Below are positions 42,470 through 51,853 of a stretch of 64,000 nucleotides of DNA, piece after piece. Under the pieces are notes generated by a model. That model ran no database searches, was not told the DNA's origin, and worked only from the letters and a program-made list of their open reading frames with translations. The position numbers and the translations under genes are program-made. Within the stretch, counting starts at the first letter, position 1. Every line of letters begins with the position of its first letter. Origin of the DNA: Candidatus Rokuibacteriota bacterium (GTDB taxonomy: Bacteria > Methylomirabilota > Methylomirabilia > Rokubacteriales > CSP1-6); assembly GCA_016184125.1 (NCBI GenBank), contig JACPDG010000061.1, positions 1-64,000 of the forward strand. Direction: 5' to 3'.

Positions 42470-44551
42470 TCAGTGCTTCTCGGCCTTCTCCTTCTCCGCC
42501 TTCGCCTCCTTGATCACCCTGTCGGCGATGAAGGACGGCACCTCTTCGTAATGCGAGAACTCCATCGAGTACCCGCCGCGCCCGCCGGTCATGGATCGCA
42601 GACTCGGCTCGTACGTCAGCATCTCGGCCATGGGGACGGTCGCGCGCACCACGGCGGTCTCGCCGGCCGGCTCCATGCCCACGATCCGCCCGCGGCGCGA
42701 GTTCAGGTCTCCGATCACGTCGCCGGTCGTCTCCGACGGGCACGTGACCTCGACGTTCATGACGGGCTCGAGCAGGATCGGGTGCGCCTCCATGAAGACC
42801 TTCTGGAAGCCCATCGACGCGGCGATCTGGAACGCCATGTCCGACGAGTCGACGTCGTGATAGGTCCCGTCGTACAGGGTGCACTTGATGTCCACGACGG
42901 GGTAGCCCGCGACGACACCGCGCTTCATCGCGTCGCGCACGCCCTTTTCCACCGACGGGATGTACTGGCGCGGCACGGCGCCGCCGAAGATGTCGTCGAC
43001 GAACTCGAACCCGCCGCCGCGCTGCAGCGGCTCGAGCCTGAGCCACGTGTCGCCGTACTGGCCGCGGCCACCCGTCTGCTTCTTGTACTTGCCCTGCCCT
43101 TCCGCGCGCCCCTTGACCGTCTCCTTGTAGGGGATGCGCGGCGGGAGCAGGCTCACGTCGACGTTGTACTTGCGCTTCATGCGCTCGATGGTCATCTCGA
43201 CGTGAAGGTTCCCGAGCCCGGCGACCAGGAGCTGCTTCGTCTCCGGGTCGAAGTGGTAGTGGATCGTCGGGTCCTCTTCCGCGATGCGCGCGAGCGCGTT
43301 CGAGATCTTGTCCTCGTCGCCACGCGTCTTCGGCTGGATCGCGAACGAGATCGCGGGTTCGGGGAACGTGATGCGCGGCAGCTCGACGGGTTGCGCCTCG
43401 TCGCAGAGCGTGTCGCCCGTGAGCGTCTCCTTGAGCTTCATCGCGACGCCGATCTCGCCGGGCCCGAGCGCGTCGACGCTCTTCTGCGTCTTGCCCATGA
43501 GCCACGCCACGTGGCCCATCCGCTCCTTCGCGCCGCGCGCCGGATTGAGCAGCGTCGTGTCCGACTTGACCGTGCCCGTCGTCACGCGGAAGAGCGTGAG
43601 CTTGCCGATGTGCGGGTCGGTCAGGGTCTTGAACACGAGCGCCGCCGCCGGCGACTTCGCGTCGACCGGCCGCGTGACGGCCGCCTTGGTCTTGGCGTCG
43701 ATGCCGGTCACCTCCCCGCGCTCCGCGGGGGACGGGAACTCGTGGATGATGAGGTCGAGCACGGGGTGGGCGCCGATGTTCTTCGCGGCGCTCGCGCAGA
43801 GCACGGGCACGATCTTGCCCTCGGCGATGCCCCGGCGGAGCGCCGTCCACGTCTCCTCTTCGCCGAGCGCCCCTTCTTCGAGGTACTTGTTGAGTAGCTC
43901 GTCGTCGGTCTCCGCTGCCGCCTCCACGAGCTTCTCGCGGTACTCCTTGGCGCGATCGACCACCTCGGCCGGGATGTCACCGACGACAGGCTTGCCGTCG
44001 TTGGAGAGGACCGCCTTCATGTGCACGAGGTCGACGACACCGCGGAAGGCGGATTCCTCGCCGACGGGGATCTGCAGGGGGACGAGCCGGCCCTTGAGAC
44101 GCCGGTTGAGCGACTCGAGCGTCCGGTCGAAGTCCGCGCGCTCGCGGTCCAGTCGGTTCACGACGACGGCGCGCGCCAGCTCGTACTCGCTGGCGAACTT
44201 CCACACCTTCTCGGTCTGGACCTGCACGCCGGCGACGGCGTCGACGACGACCAGCGCCGCCTCGACGACGCGCAGGCCGGCGCGCGCGTCCGGGATGAAG
44301 TCGCCGTATCCCGGCGTGTCGACGAAGTTGATCCGGTGACCCTTCCAGTCGGCGTAGGCCACCGCCGTGTTGATCGAGATCTGCCGGCGGATCTCGTCCG
44401 GGTCCCAGTCGGTGGTCGTCGTGCCGTCATCGACCTTCCCGAGTCGCGTGAGCGCGCCGGCGACGTAGAGCAAGGCCTCGACCAGGGAGGTCTTGCCGAC
44501 ACCGCCGTGGCCCACGACGCCGACGTTACGGATCTTGTCGATCTCGATCAT
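42470..44551 (-). CDS. EF-G-like translational GTPase (EF-G2 type)
   Basis: The 693-residue protein has the EF-G domain order: G domain (G1 'GHGGVGKTS', G3 'DTPGYGDF', G4 'NRLDRE'), then domains II-V with 'GRGQYGDTWLRLEPL' and 'PVMNVEVTCPSETTGDVIGD'. G4 has Arg in place of the common NKxD Lys. It stands alone, not in a str operon with rpsL/rpsG/tuf, which suggests a secondary EF-G paralogue used in recycling or stress rather than the main elongation factor. Confidence 0.88.
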   Translation of the reverse strand: MIEIDKIRNVGVVGHGGVGKTSLVEALLYVAGALTRLGKVDDGTTTTDWDPDEIRRQISINTAVAYADWKGHRINFVDTPGYGDFIPDARAGLRVVEAALVVVDAVAGVQVQTEKVWKFASEYELARAVVVNRLDRERADFDRTLESLNRRLKGRLVPLQIPVGEESAFRGVVDLVHMKAVLSNDGKPVVGDIPAEVVDRAKEYREKLVEAAAETDDELLNKYLEEGALGEEETWTALRRGIAEGKIVPVLCASAAKNIGAHPVLDLIIHEFPSPAERGEVTGIDAKTKAAVTRPVDAKSPAAALVFKTLTDPHIGKLTLFRVTTGTVKSDTTLLNPARGAKERMGHVAWLMGKTQKSVDALGPGEIGVAMKLKETLTGDTLCDEAQPVELPRITFPEPAISFAIQPKTRGDEDKISNALARIAEEDPTIHYHFDPETKQLLVAGLGNLHVEMTIERMKRKYNVDVSLLPPRIPYKETVKGRAEGQGKYKKQTGGRGQYGDTWLRLEPLQRGGGFEFVDDIFGGAVPRQYIPSVEKGVRDAMKRGVVAGYPVVDIKCTLYDGTYHDVDSSDMAFQIAASMGFQKVFMEAHPILLEPVMNVEVTCPSETTGDVIGDLNSRRGRIVGMEPAGETAVVRATVPMAEMLTYEPSLRSMTGGRGGYSMEFSHYEEVPSFIADRVIKEAKAEKEKAEKH

Positions 44552-44742
44552 TCACCGGCCTCCTGGATCATCGCAGGGGCGCCTCGACGGTCCCCTCCGA
44601 AACGTTCAGGCCTCAACGGGCGGGGATTCAGCCGGATCGTACCACAGCGCCGCGGCCGAACGTCCCGGCGCGCGGGGGCAGGGCACCGGCTTCCGCACCC
44701 GAGCACCGCCGACGGACGGCGCGACGAGGCCCGGGCCGGGCG

Positions 44743-45987
44743 TCAGCGAGCCGAAGCGGCCAGCACGCGCTGGACGGTGGCGGCCGCCTCGTCCGGCGAG
44801 CCGGTGAGGTCCACCGGCGACGGCAACGGCGGTGGGAGGTACTTGATCCCGGCGCCGGTGAAGACCATCACCACCTCGGTGTCGCGCGTGACCTCGCCGC
44901 GGTCCTTCAAGATCCCGAGCGCGGTGACGAGCGCGGCGGCCTCCGGCATCGCCCAGATGCCCTCCGTGCGCGCGACGAGGTGCTGCGCCTCGACGATCGC
45001 CGGCTCGCTCACCGCGACCGCGCCGCCCTTCGTCTCGCGCAGGATCCTGAGCATCTGGCGTCCGGCAAACGGTGACGGCACCCGCAGCCCCGGGGCGTTG
45101 GTCGCCGGGTTCGGGAACGGCTCGGTGTTCTCCGCCCCGTCGTGGAACGCCTTGACCACGGGCGCGCAGCCCTCGGCCTGGATCGCGTAGATCCTCGGCA
45201 GCGGACCCGAGAGCCAGCCGATCGCCTTCAGCTCCTCGTAGCCCTTCGGGATGCCGACGAGCCCCGTGCCGCCCCCCGTCGGATAGAGCAACACGTCGGG
45301 CATGCGCCAGCCGAGCTGCTCGGCGAGCTCGAGGCCCATCGTCTTCTTGCCCTCGAGCCGGTACGGTTCCTTGAGCGTCGAGAGATCGAACCATCCCACC
45401 GCGCGCGCCGCCTTGGCGACGACCTTGCCGGCGTCCGCGATGCTGCCCTCGACGGTGAAGACGTGCGCGCCCGCGATCTGCGCCTCGGCGATCGCGCCCG
45501 CCGGCGTCGCGCGCGGCACGATGACGGCCACCGGCAGGCCCGAGCGCGCTCCGTAGACGGCCGCCGCGCCTCCGGCATTCCCGGCGGAGGGAATCACGAG
45601 CCCGCGCGCGCCGAGCGTCCGCGCGCGCGTGACCGCCATCCCGAGGCCGCGCGCCTTGAACGAGCCGGTCGGGTTCTGGCCCTCGTCCTTCGCCCACAAC
45701 CGGTCGAGCCCGAAGTGGCGCGCGAGCCGCGGCAGCGCGAGCAACGGCGTCGAGCCCTCGCCCAGCGTGACGGGCTCCTCGAGATCGTCGAGCGGCGTCA
45801 GCTCACGGAAGCGATACATGCCGGGCGGCCGCATCCGGAGCGCCTCCCTGGTGACGCCGGCCCGGACGCGATCGGTGTCGTAGCGGGCCGCGAGCATCTG
45901 CCCGCACTTCTCGCAGACGGTGAGCAGGCGATGGGCATCGTGGTGCTGCCCGCAGACCGTGCACTCGACGTGGCTGACGAAGCTCAT
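44743..45987 (-). CDS. thrC: Threonine synthase
   Basis: The 414-residue PLP enzyme has an N-terminal zinc-ribbon-like segment ('CTVCG', 'CEKCG'), the threonine synthase block 'EGSTPLLALPRLARHFGL', the PLP Lys in 'NPTGSFKARG', the 'SAGNAGGAAAVYGA' phosphate region, and 'YPTGGGTGLVGIPKG'. It converts O-phosphohomoserine to threonine. I chose the Met at 45987 over an earlier in-frame start. Other amino-acid-ammonia lyases of this fold are possible but less likely. Confidence 0.82.
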   Translation of the reverse strand: MSFVSHVECTVCGQHHDAHRLLTVCEKCGQMLAARYDTDRVRAGVTREALRMRPPGMYRFRELTPLDDLEEPVTLGEGSTPLLALPRLARHFGLDRLWAKDEGQNPTGSFKARGLGMAVTRARTLGARGLVIPSAGNAGGAAAVYGARSGLPVAVIVPRATPAGAIAEAQIAGAHVFTVEGSIADAGKVVAKAARAVGWFDLSTLKEPYRLEGKKTMGLELAEQLGWRMPDVLLYPTGGGTGLVGIPKGYEELKAIGWLSGPLPRIYAIQAEGCAPVVKAFHDGAENTEPFPNPATNAPGLRVPSPFAGRQMLRILRETKGGAVAVSEPAIVEAQHLVARTEGIWAMPEAAALVTALGILKDRGEVTRDTEVVMVFTGAGIKYLPPPLPSPVDLTGSPDEAAATVQRVLAASAR

Positions 45988-46077
45988 GACGGTCTCCTGG
46001 TTTGCGAGGAACAGCTCGCCGCCGGGCCCGGGCCACGGCTCCACGACCTGGCCCCCACTTCCCTCGGCCGGACCCGC

Positions 46078-47082
46078 TCAGCCGGCTCGGGTCGCGTCCC
46101 GCTCCCGGTCCGGCAGAGCCGCGCCGCGCTCGTGCGCGATGCGTTCGAGCTCCGGCGGAAGCGCGAACCGGACGTCCTCCTCGACCACGTGGACTTCCCG
46201 CACGCGCTGCGCGCCGAGCGCGCGCAGCGCGTCGACCGTCTCCGTGACGAGCACCTCGGGCGTCGAGGCGCCGGCCGTCACGCCGACGCGCGTGCTGCCG
46301 GCCAGCCACTCGGGTCGGACGTCGCGGACGTCGGTAATGAGGTACGCCCGCGTGCCGCGCGAGCGCGCGACCTCCACGAGGCGGTTCGCGTTCGAGCTGT
46401 TCGCGGCGCCGATGACGAGCAGCACGTCGACGTCGGTCGCGACCGTCTTCACCGCCGCCTGGCGGTTCTGCGTGGCGTAGCAGATGTCGTCCCGCGAGGG
46501 TCCGACGATCTTCGGATAGCGCCGCCGGAGCGCGTCGATCACGTCGCGCGTGTCGTCCACGGAGAGCGTCGTCTGCGTGAGGTACGCGATCTTGTCGGGA
46601 TCGGGCACGTCGAGCGTCTCCACGGCCTCCACACCGTCGATCACGATGATCCGGTCGGGCGCCTCGCCGAGCGTGCCGATGACCTCGTCGTGGTCGGCGT
46701 GCCCGATGAGCACGATGCTGTAGCCCTCGCGCGCGTACCGCACGGCCTCGAGGTGCACCTTGGTGACCAGCGGACACGTCGCGTCGATCACCCGGAGCCC
46801 GCGCGCGCGCGCGTCGTCACGCACCGACGGCGCGATGCCGTGGGCGCTGAAGATGACGGTCGCGTCGTCCGGAACCTCGGTCAGCTCCTCGACGAAGACC
46901 GCGCCCTTCTGCCGCAGGCTCTCGACGACGTGCCGGTTGTGCACGATCTCCCGGCGCACGTAGACGGGCGGCCCGCACGCGAGGAGCGCGAGCTCCACGA
47001 TCTCGATGGCTCGCTCGACACCCGCGCAGAAGCCGCGGGGACCGGCGAGGACGATCTCACTGATCGGGATGGTGGTCGCCAT
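46078..47082 (-). CDS. ispH: 4-hydroxy-3-methylbut-2-enyl diphosphate reductase
   Basis: The protein (334 residues from the Met at 47082) carries the three cluster cysteines of IspH in 'GPRGFCAGVERAIEI', 'DATCPLVTKVH' and 'ICYATQNRQAAV'. It catalyses the last step of the MEP pathway, giving IPP and DMAPP. It lies just after the hopanoid operon, on the same strand, matching the isoprenoid demand of hopanoid and carotenoid synthesis. GCP element A4 separates it from pagL. Confidence 0.93.
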   Translation of the reverse strand: MATTIPISEIVLAGPRGFCAGVERAIEIVELALLACGPPVYVRREIVHNRHVVESLRQKGAVFVEELTEVPDDATVIFSAHGIAPSVRDDARARGLRVIDATCPLVTKVHLEAVRYAREGYSIVLIGHADHDEVIGTLGEAPDRIIVIDGVEAVETLDVPDPDKIAYLTQTTLSVDDTRDVIDALRRRYPKIVGPSRDDICYATQNRQAAVKTVATDVDVLLVIGAANSSNANRLVEVARSRGTRAYLITDVRDVRPEWLAGSTRVGVTAGASTPEVLVTETVDALRALGAQRVREVHVVEEDVRFALPPELERIAHERGAALPDRERDATRAG

Positions 47083-47140
47083 GGAGCTTCCGGCCATCAT
47101 ACCCCGCGGCGTCCCGCGGGCGACGGCTCAGAGCTCGGTG

Positions 47141-47213
47141 GTCGAGACGGGCCCGGGTTCACCCCGGGCCCGGCGAGCGTTGGGGGGTTTGGGGGGCCAT
47201 TTCGGGGCCCCCC
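47141..47213 (+). repeat. GCP element A4
   Basis: Short family A copy: TCGAGACGGGCCCGGGTTCA, CCCCGGGCCCGGCGAGCG, TTGGGGGGTTTGGGGGGCC, ATTTCGGGGCCCCCCA. It lies between pagL and ispH. Confidence 0.75.
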
Positions 47214-47236
47214 ATGATCTCGGTTCGCTCGAGCTC

Positions 47237-47839
47237 TCACGGGAAGAACACCGACACGCCGAAGACGCCGCCGTGGGATTCGAAGCCCCGGTTGGGCGAG
47301 TCGACGTTCCCGTTCGACACGTGCTGGAAGCGGTAGCCCGCGTAGAGCGCCGTGCGGTCGGTCGGGAAGACGGAGAAGCCCGCGCCGCCGTGGACCAGGA
47401 ACGTGAACGTCGAGTCGATCTCGCGGACCTCCAGGTCGGTGCCGCCCGCAGCGCCCATCACCTCGATGTACGGCACGACCCGTCCGAACGACAGCAGATG
47501 GTAGCGGGCGACCGCGCCGAGGCCTGCGAAGAACGCGTCGACCGGGTCGACGTACCGCTGGTAGAACGGCTCGAGGCCGACCTCGAGCGATCCCAGGAGC
47601 GGGCCGGGACCGACGGGCTCGAACGGCAGCAGCGACAAGCGTGCCCCCGCGTTCCAGAACTCGAGCCCCGTCTGGAAGCGGTGGCCCTCGATGTTCGCCT
47701 GCTCGTGGTATCCGCCCTCGAGCGAGAGGACGACCGCGCCCTTCCTGAACGTCTGCTCCGCATCGAAGGCGTGGGCCGGCGCCGCGGTGGCGGCGAGGCC
47801 GACGGCGGTGGCGACGGCGACGGCGACGAGCGTTCTCAT
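47237..47839 (-). CDS. pagL: PagL-type lipid A 3-O-deacylase
   Basis: The 200-residue outer-membrane barrel has a signal peptide ('LVAVAVATAVGLAATAAPAH') and the PagL active-site pattern 'YRFQHVSNGNVDSPN'. His173 and Ser175 are followed by Glu187, the same spacing as the PagL catalytic triad. It removes the 3-O-linked acyl chain of lipid A and usually lowers immunogenicity and changes membrane packing. Its start overlaps the preceding dehydrogenase stop, tying it to the hopanoid operon. It ends in Phe-Pro, close to the usual barrel terminus. Confidence 0.82.
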   Translation of the reverse strand: MRTLVAVAVATAVGLAATAAPAHAFDAEQTFRKGAVVLSLEGGYHEQANIEGHRFQTGLEFWNAGARLSLLPFEPVGPGPLLGSLEVGLEPFYQRYVDPVDAFFAGLGAVARYHLLSFGRVVPYIEVMGAAGGTDLEVREIDSTFTFLVHGGAGFSVFPTDRTALYAGYRFQHVSNGNVDSPNRGFESHGGVFGVSVFFP

Positions 47840-48861
47840 GGCGTGATCAGCACCTTCAGGGCCTCCCCCCGGGACATGAGCGCGAGCGCGTCCGGCACCT
47901 GGCCGAGCGCCATCCGGTGGGTGACGATGCCGTCAGGAACGACGGCGCCGCTCTCCATCAGATCGACGGCTTGCCGGATCGTGTCCGGGGTGTGGTGAAA
48001 TGCGCCGAGGAGTGCCAGCTCCTCGTAGTGAAGGCGCCGCGTGTCGACGGTGATCGACGTGCCGGGGGCGCAGCCGCCGAAGAAGACCACCGTGCCTCCG
48101 CGCGCGACGGCGTCCACGGCTTGCTCCCACACCTCCGGGCGGCCCGTCGCGTCGAAGGTCACGTCGCCACCGCGGCCGGCCGTCCGGGCGCGGATCTCGG
48201 CCACGACGTCGGGCGACCCGGCCGCGTCGATGCACTCGCCGATGTCGAGGGCCGCCACGCGGTCGAAGCGCCATCCCGCCTTGCCCACGAGGATGACGCG
48301 TGCCTTCCTCGCGGCGGCCACCATCGCGAGCAGACACCCGAGCGGTCCGTGCCCGAGCACGACGACCGACTGTCCGGCGTCGACGCGGGCGCGCTCGACG
48401 GCGAGCAGCGCGCACGCGAGCGGCTCCGCGAACGCTGCCCGCGAGGCCGGGAGGTCCGGTCCGAGGCGGACGACGTTCCGCGCGACGAGCCGCGCCGGGA
48501 GCGCGATGTACTCGGCATACGCGCCGTTCACGAACAGCAGGTCCTCGCAGAGGTTGGGCCGTCCGGCCACGCACGCGGCGCACTCGCCGCACGGCGCCGA
48601 GTTCGCCGCGACGAGCCGGTCGCCCGCGCGAATGCCGCGCACCCCTCGGCCGAGCGCGGTCACGGTCCCGGCGAGCTCGTGACCGAAGACGGTCGGCACG
48701 CGCGGGATCATGACCGGGTGGCCGCGACGCAGCGTCTTCACGTCGGTGCCGCAGGTCAGTGCCGCGTCGATCCTCAGCACGACCTCGCCGGCACCCGGCG
48801 TCGGCACCGGCAACTCCTCCGCACGGAGGTCACCGGGACCGTGGAACACCATCGCCCTCAT
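47836..48861 (-). CDS. Zinc-dependent medium-chain dehydrogenase
   Basis: The 341-residue MDR enzyme has catalytic zinc ligands in 'ALTCGTDVK' and 'GHELAGTV', a structural zinc lobe 'CGECAACVAGRPNLC', and an NAD(P)-binding 'VLGHGPLGCLLAMVAA'. It is paired with a second MDR gene (4-bp overlap), and both lie between hpnD and pagL. The substrate is not known. The operon position suggests action on a hopanoid, polyol side chain or isoprenoid alcohol. Confidence 0.85.
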   Translation of the reverse strand: MRAMVFHGPGDLRAEELPVPTPGAGEVVLRIDAALTCGTDVKTLRRGHPVMIPRVPTVFGHELAGTVTALGRGVRGIRAGDRLVAANSAPCGECAACVAGRPNLCEDLLFVNGAYAEYIALPARLVARNVVRLGPDLPASRAAFAEPLACALLAVERARVDAGQSVVVLGHGPLGCLLAMVAAARKARVILVGKAGWRFDRVAALDIGECIDAAGSPDVVAEIRARTAGRGGDVTFDATGRPEVWEQAVDAVARGGTVVFFGGCAPGTSITVDTRRLHYEELALLGAFHHTPDTIRQAVDLMESGAVVPDGIVTHRMALGQVPDALALMSRGEALKVLITP

Positions 48862-49868
48862 GGCGTCACGAAGACCTTGAGGGCCGCACGGCGCCGGGCC
48901 AGAGCGACCGCGTCGGGAAGCGCGTCCAGCGTGACGCGATGACTGATGAGCGCGTCCACGGCGACGTCGCCGGCGGTCACGAGCCGGAACGCCTCGGCCA
49001 GATCGACGGGCGAGGACGAGTACGTCGTCGTGATGGTCAGCTCGCGATGGTAGAGCGTCGCGAGCGCGACGGGCAGGCGGTCACCGCCGCCGCCGGCGAA
49101 GTAGTGGATCGTCCCGCCGTCGCGCACCTGCTCCACCGCCCACGGCAACACGTCCGCGCCGCCGCCGGTGACGATCACCTGGTCGGCGCCGCGCCCGCCG
49201 CTCAGCTCGGCGACCGCCGCGCCCGATCGCTCCATCCCGCCGCTCACGTCGGCGCCGAGACGCTTCGCCAGCGCCGCGCGCTCGGCCAGCGGATCCACGC
49301 CGAGGACCGCGGCCCCCGCGCGGCGGGCAAGCTGCACGAACAGGCAGCCGATCGAGCCGAGACCGATGACGACGACGGTGTCGTGCGCGCCGATGGGCGC
49401 CCGACGCGCGGCGCGCAGGCAGCAGGCGAGCGGCTCGACGAACGACGCCGCCTCGTCGGAGAGGTGCGGCGGAATGCGAAACGTCGCGTGCCGGACGTTG
49501 TCGGCCGGGACGCGGACATACTCGGCGAACCCGCCGGGATCGAGGTTCGACGTCTTGAACGTGCGGCACATCGACTCGCTGCCGCGCCGGCAGTAGTGGC
49601 AGCGGCCGCACGGCACGTGGTGGGCCGCGACGACGCGGTCGCCGGGCGAGAACGCGCCCACGTCGGGACCGATCTCGACGACGTCGCCGACGAGCTCGTG
49701 GCCGAGCACGGCGGGCACCCTCGGCCCGGGTCCCACGATCTTGAGGAGGTCCGAGCCGCAGAGCCCGCAGCCGCGCAGCCGCAGCAGCAGCTCACCGCCA
49801 TCGATCGACGGGCGCGGCCAGTCCTCGACCACGAGGCGCTCGCACCCACGCAGCACCACCGCCTTCAC
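48858..49868 (-). CDS. Zinc-dependent medium-chain dehydrogenase
   Basis: The 336-residue MDR protein has 'CGLCGSDLL' and 'GHELVGDV' for the catalytic zinc, four structural-zinc cysteines in 'CGRCHYCRRGSESMC', and 'VIGLGSIGCLFVQLA' for the cofactor. It is about as long as, and clearly related to, the neighbouring MDR, suggesting an old duplication. It overlaps hpnD upstream and the other MDR downstream by 4 bp each. Substrate unknown. Confidence 0.85.
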   Translation of the reverse strand: MKAVVLRGCERLVVEDWPRPSIDGGELLLRLRGCGLCGSDLLKIVGPGPRVPAVLGHELVGDVVEIGPDVGAFSPGDRVVAAHHVPCGRCHYCRRGSESMCRTFKTSNLDPGGFAEYVRVPADNVRHATFRIPPHLSDEAASFVEPLACCLRAARRAPIGAHDTVVVIGLGSIGCLFVQLARRAGAAVLGVDPLAERAALAKRLGADVSGGMERSGAAVAELSGGRGADQVIVTGGGADVLPWAVEQVRDGGTIHYFAGGGGDRLPVALATLYHRELTITTTYSSSPVDLAEAFRLVTAGDVAVDALISHRVTLDALPDAVALARRRAALKVFVTP

Positions 49869-50737
49869 GCGGCCCGCCTTCCCGCGAGCCCGAGTCGGGC
49901 GCGCGCCCAGCAGCCGACCGCGATCGCGATCTTTCGACGCACCGGGAGCCTCACCCGCTCCTCGAACACGCGGAACCTCCGCGCCTCGATCTCCTCGAGC
50001 AGCGCGCGGTAGACCCGTCCCATGATCTCCGCGGCGACGAGCGAGCGCGCGTCGGCGAGGGGAAAGCGCTCCGCCGCGGCGCGGTAGTAGCGGCGCGCAC
50101 GCTCGGCCTCGTGGCTCATGAGGTCCACGAAGCTCGGCGTGTAGCGCGCAGCCCGCAAGTCCTCCACGCGCACGCCGAACTTGCGGAGGTCCTCCTGCGG
50201 GACGTAGACGCGACCGGCACGCGCGTCGGCGCCCACGTCGCGGATGATGTTCGTGAGCTGGAGCGCCTGGCCGAGATTGATCGCGTACTCGCGCGCCGAC
50301 GGCTCAGTGTACCCGAAGATCTCGATGCAGCAGAGGCCCACGGCCGAGGCGACGCGGTCGCAGTAGAGGTAGAGGTCGTCGGCCGTCTCGTACGTGGTGT
50401 GGTCCAGGTCCATCTCGACGCCGTCGACGATGGCGTCGAGGGCCTCGCGCGGGATCGGGTACGCGCGCACCGCGGCGGCCAGGCGCTGCGCGATGGGATG
50501 GCGCGGAGCGCCTCCGAGCTCGAAGCAGCGCGCCACCTCCGCCCGCCACTCCGCGAGCTGCCGCCGCACGGCGTCCCGCCCCTCGCCCGTCGCGGCGTCG
50601 GCGATGTCGTCGACCGTGCGGCAGAACGCGTACACCGCGTAGAGCGCCTCGCGCCGCGGCCGCGGCAGCACCAGGAACGCGTAGTAGAAGTTCGAGCGAC
50701 TGCGCCGCGTCAGCCGGGACGTGATGTCGCCGATCAT
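49865..50737 (-). CDS. hpnD: Presqualene diphosphate synthase
   Basis: The 290-residue protein is a trans-isoprenyl synthase of the squalene/phytoene group with the Asp motifs 'DDIAD' (in 'FCRTVDDIADAA') and 'NIIRDVGADARAGRVYVP'. In hopanoid operons this position is HpnD, which condenses two FPP into presqualene diphosphate. HpnC and HpnE, which complete squalene synthesis, are not in this window. The ATGA overlap with hpnA indicates coupling. Confidence 0.87.
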   Translation of the reverse strand: MIGDITSRLTRRSRSNFYYAFLVLPRPRREALYAVYAFCRTVDDIADAATGEGRDAVRRQLAEWRAEVARCFELGGAPRHPIAQRLAAAVRAYPIPREALDAIVDGVEMDLDHTTYETADDLYLYCDRVASAVGLCCIEIFGYTEPSAREYAINLGQALQLTNIIRDVGADARAGRVYVPQEDLRKFGVRVEDLRAARYTPSFVDLMSHEAERARRYYRAAAERFPLADARSLVAAEIMGRVYRALLEEIEARRFRVFEERVRLPVRRKIAIAVGCWARARLGLAGRRAA

Positions 50738-51747
50738 GCCGGCACCGCCCGCACCTTCGGGAGCCTCACGTAGCCGTGCTCGGCGAACCACAGCGCGGCG
50801 TCGCGGAGCGCCTCGCGCACGTCGGTCTGAGGCAGCCCCAGCTCGCGCACCGCCTTGGCGGGACTGAAGTACATGCGCTTCTTCGCCATGCGGACCGCGG
50901 TGAGCGGCACGCGCGGCGCGGTCCGGGTCAGGCGCGCGACGCTCTCCATGCAGGCCGCGCCCGTCCAGGCGAGCGCGTACGGGACGCAAAAGCGCGGCGG
51001 GCGAATACCGGTGAGCGCGGCGAGGAGCCGGCCGATGTCGGCGAGCGAGAGGTTCTCGTGCCCGAGGATGTACTTGTCGCCGATCCGGCCCTTCTCCGCG
51101 GCGAGCCGATGCCCGACCGCGACGTCGCGCACGTGCACGAGGTTGAGCCCGGTGTCCATCGTCGCGAACATCCGACCGGCGAGGAAGTCCACCAGCATCT
51201 GACCCGTCGGCGTCGGCTTCACGTCCCACGGGCCGACGGGTGCCGACGGGTTCACGATGACGATCGGCAGCCCGCGGCGCGCCAGGCCGATCGCCACCTG
51301 CTCGGCGAGGAACTTCGTCCGCTTGTACGGCCCGACCATGTCCGCGAGCGTGACGGCCGTGTCCTCGGTGCCCGGCGTGCCGTCCTCCGGGATCCCGAGC
51401 GCGCCGACCGTCGACGTGTAGACGATGCGCTTCACGCCCGCCGCGCCGGCCGCTTCCAGGATGGCGCGCGTGCCTTCCACGTTCGCCCGGTAGAGCGCCT
51501 GCGGATCCGGCGCCCAGAGCCGGTAGTCGGCCGCGACGTGAAAGACGAGCTCCGTGCCCTTCACGGCGCGTTCGAGCGACGCACGGTCCGTCAGGTCGCC
51601 CTCGACCAGGTCGACGGGCAAGCCCGCGATGGCGCGGCGGTCGCCGGCGGGTCGGACCAGGACGCGGACGGTCGCACCGGCGCGAAGCAGCTCGCGCACG
51701 ATGTTCGCGCCGACGAACCCGGTGCCGCCGGTGACCAGCGCGGACAC
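50734..51747 (-). CDS. hpnA: HpnA-family NAD-dependent epimerase-like protein
   Basis: The 337-residue extended SDR has 'ALVTGGTGFVGANIV', the active-site block 'MVGPYKRTKFLAEQ' (YxxxK), 'IVNPSAPVGPWDVKPTPTG', and C-terminal 'MAKKRMYFSPAKAVRELGLP'. These are typical of HpnA (hopanoid-associated sugar epimerase, dihydroflavonol-reductase-like). The start is GTG 51747, 5 bp after GCP element A5, with no Shine-Dalgarno, so translation may depend on the element or on a start inside it. Confidence 0.85.
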   Translation of the reverse strand: MSALVTGGTGFVGANIVRELLRAGATVRVLVRPAGDRRAIAGLPVDLVEGDLTDRASLERAVKGTELVFHVAADYRLWAPDPQALYRANVEGTRAILEAAGAAGVKRIVYTSTVGALGIPEDGTPGTEDTAVTLADMVGPYKRTKFLAEQVAIGLARRGLPIVIVNPSAPVGPWDVKPTPTGQMLVDFLAGRMFATMDTGLNLVHVRDVAVGHRLAAEKGRIGDKYILGHENLSLADIGRLLAALTGIRPPRFCVPYALAWTGAACMESVARLTRTAPRVPLTAVRMAKKRMYFSPAKAVRELGLPQTDVREALRDAALWFAEHGYVRLPKVRAVPA

Positions 51748-51752
51748 TATTG

Positions 51753-51831
51753 TGTGGGGGGCCCCGACATGGCCCCCCACGCCCCCCCGTCGCTCGCACA
51801 CGGCCCGGGACACCCGGGCCGCGGCTCGACG
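51753..51831 (-). repeat. GCP element A5, at hpnA start
   Basis: Reverse family A copy: TGTGGGGGGCCCCGACATGG, CCCCCCACGCCCCCCCG, CGGCCCGGGACACCCGGGCC, CGGCTCGACG. It fills most of the 106-bp gap between hpnG and hpnA, the only sizeable gap in an otherwise overlapped operon. Confidence 0.75.
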
Positions 51832-51853
51832 TGCCGTTCTCCGCCGGCCACGT

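Noticed and set aside
42470-44551. Tetracycline-resistance ribosomal protection protein
   Set aside because: The domain order and length fit EF-G2; no feature specific to TetM/TetO was seen.
49865-51799. 644-residue ORF read as one fused protein
   Set aside because: Only the C-terminal 290 residues (HpnD) are real; the upstream part is an out-of-frame reading of hpnA.
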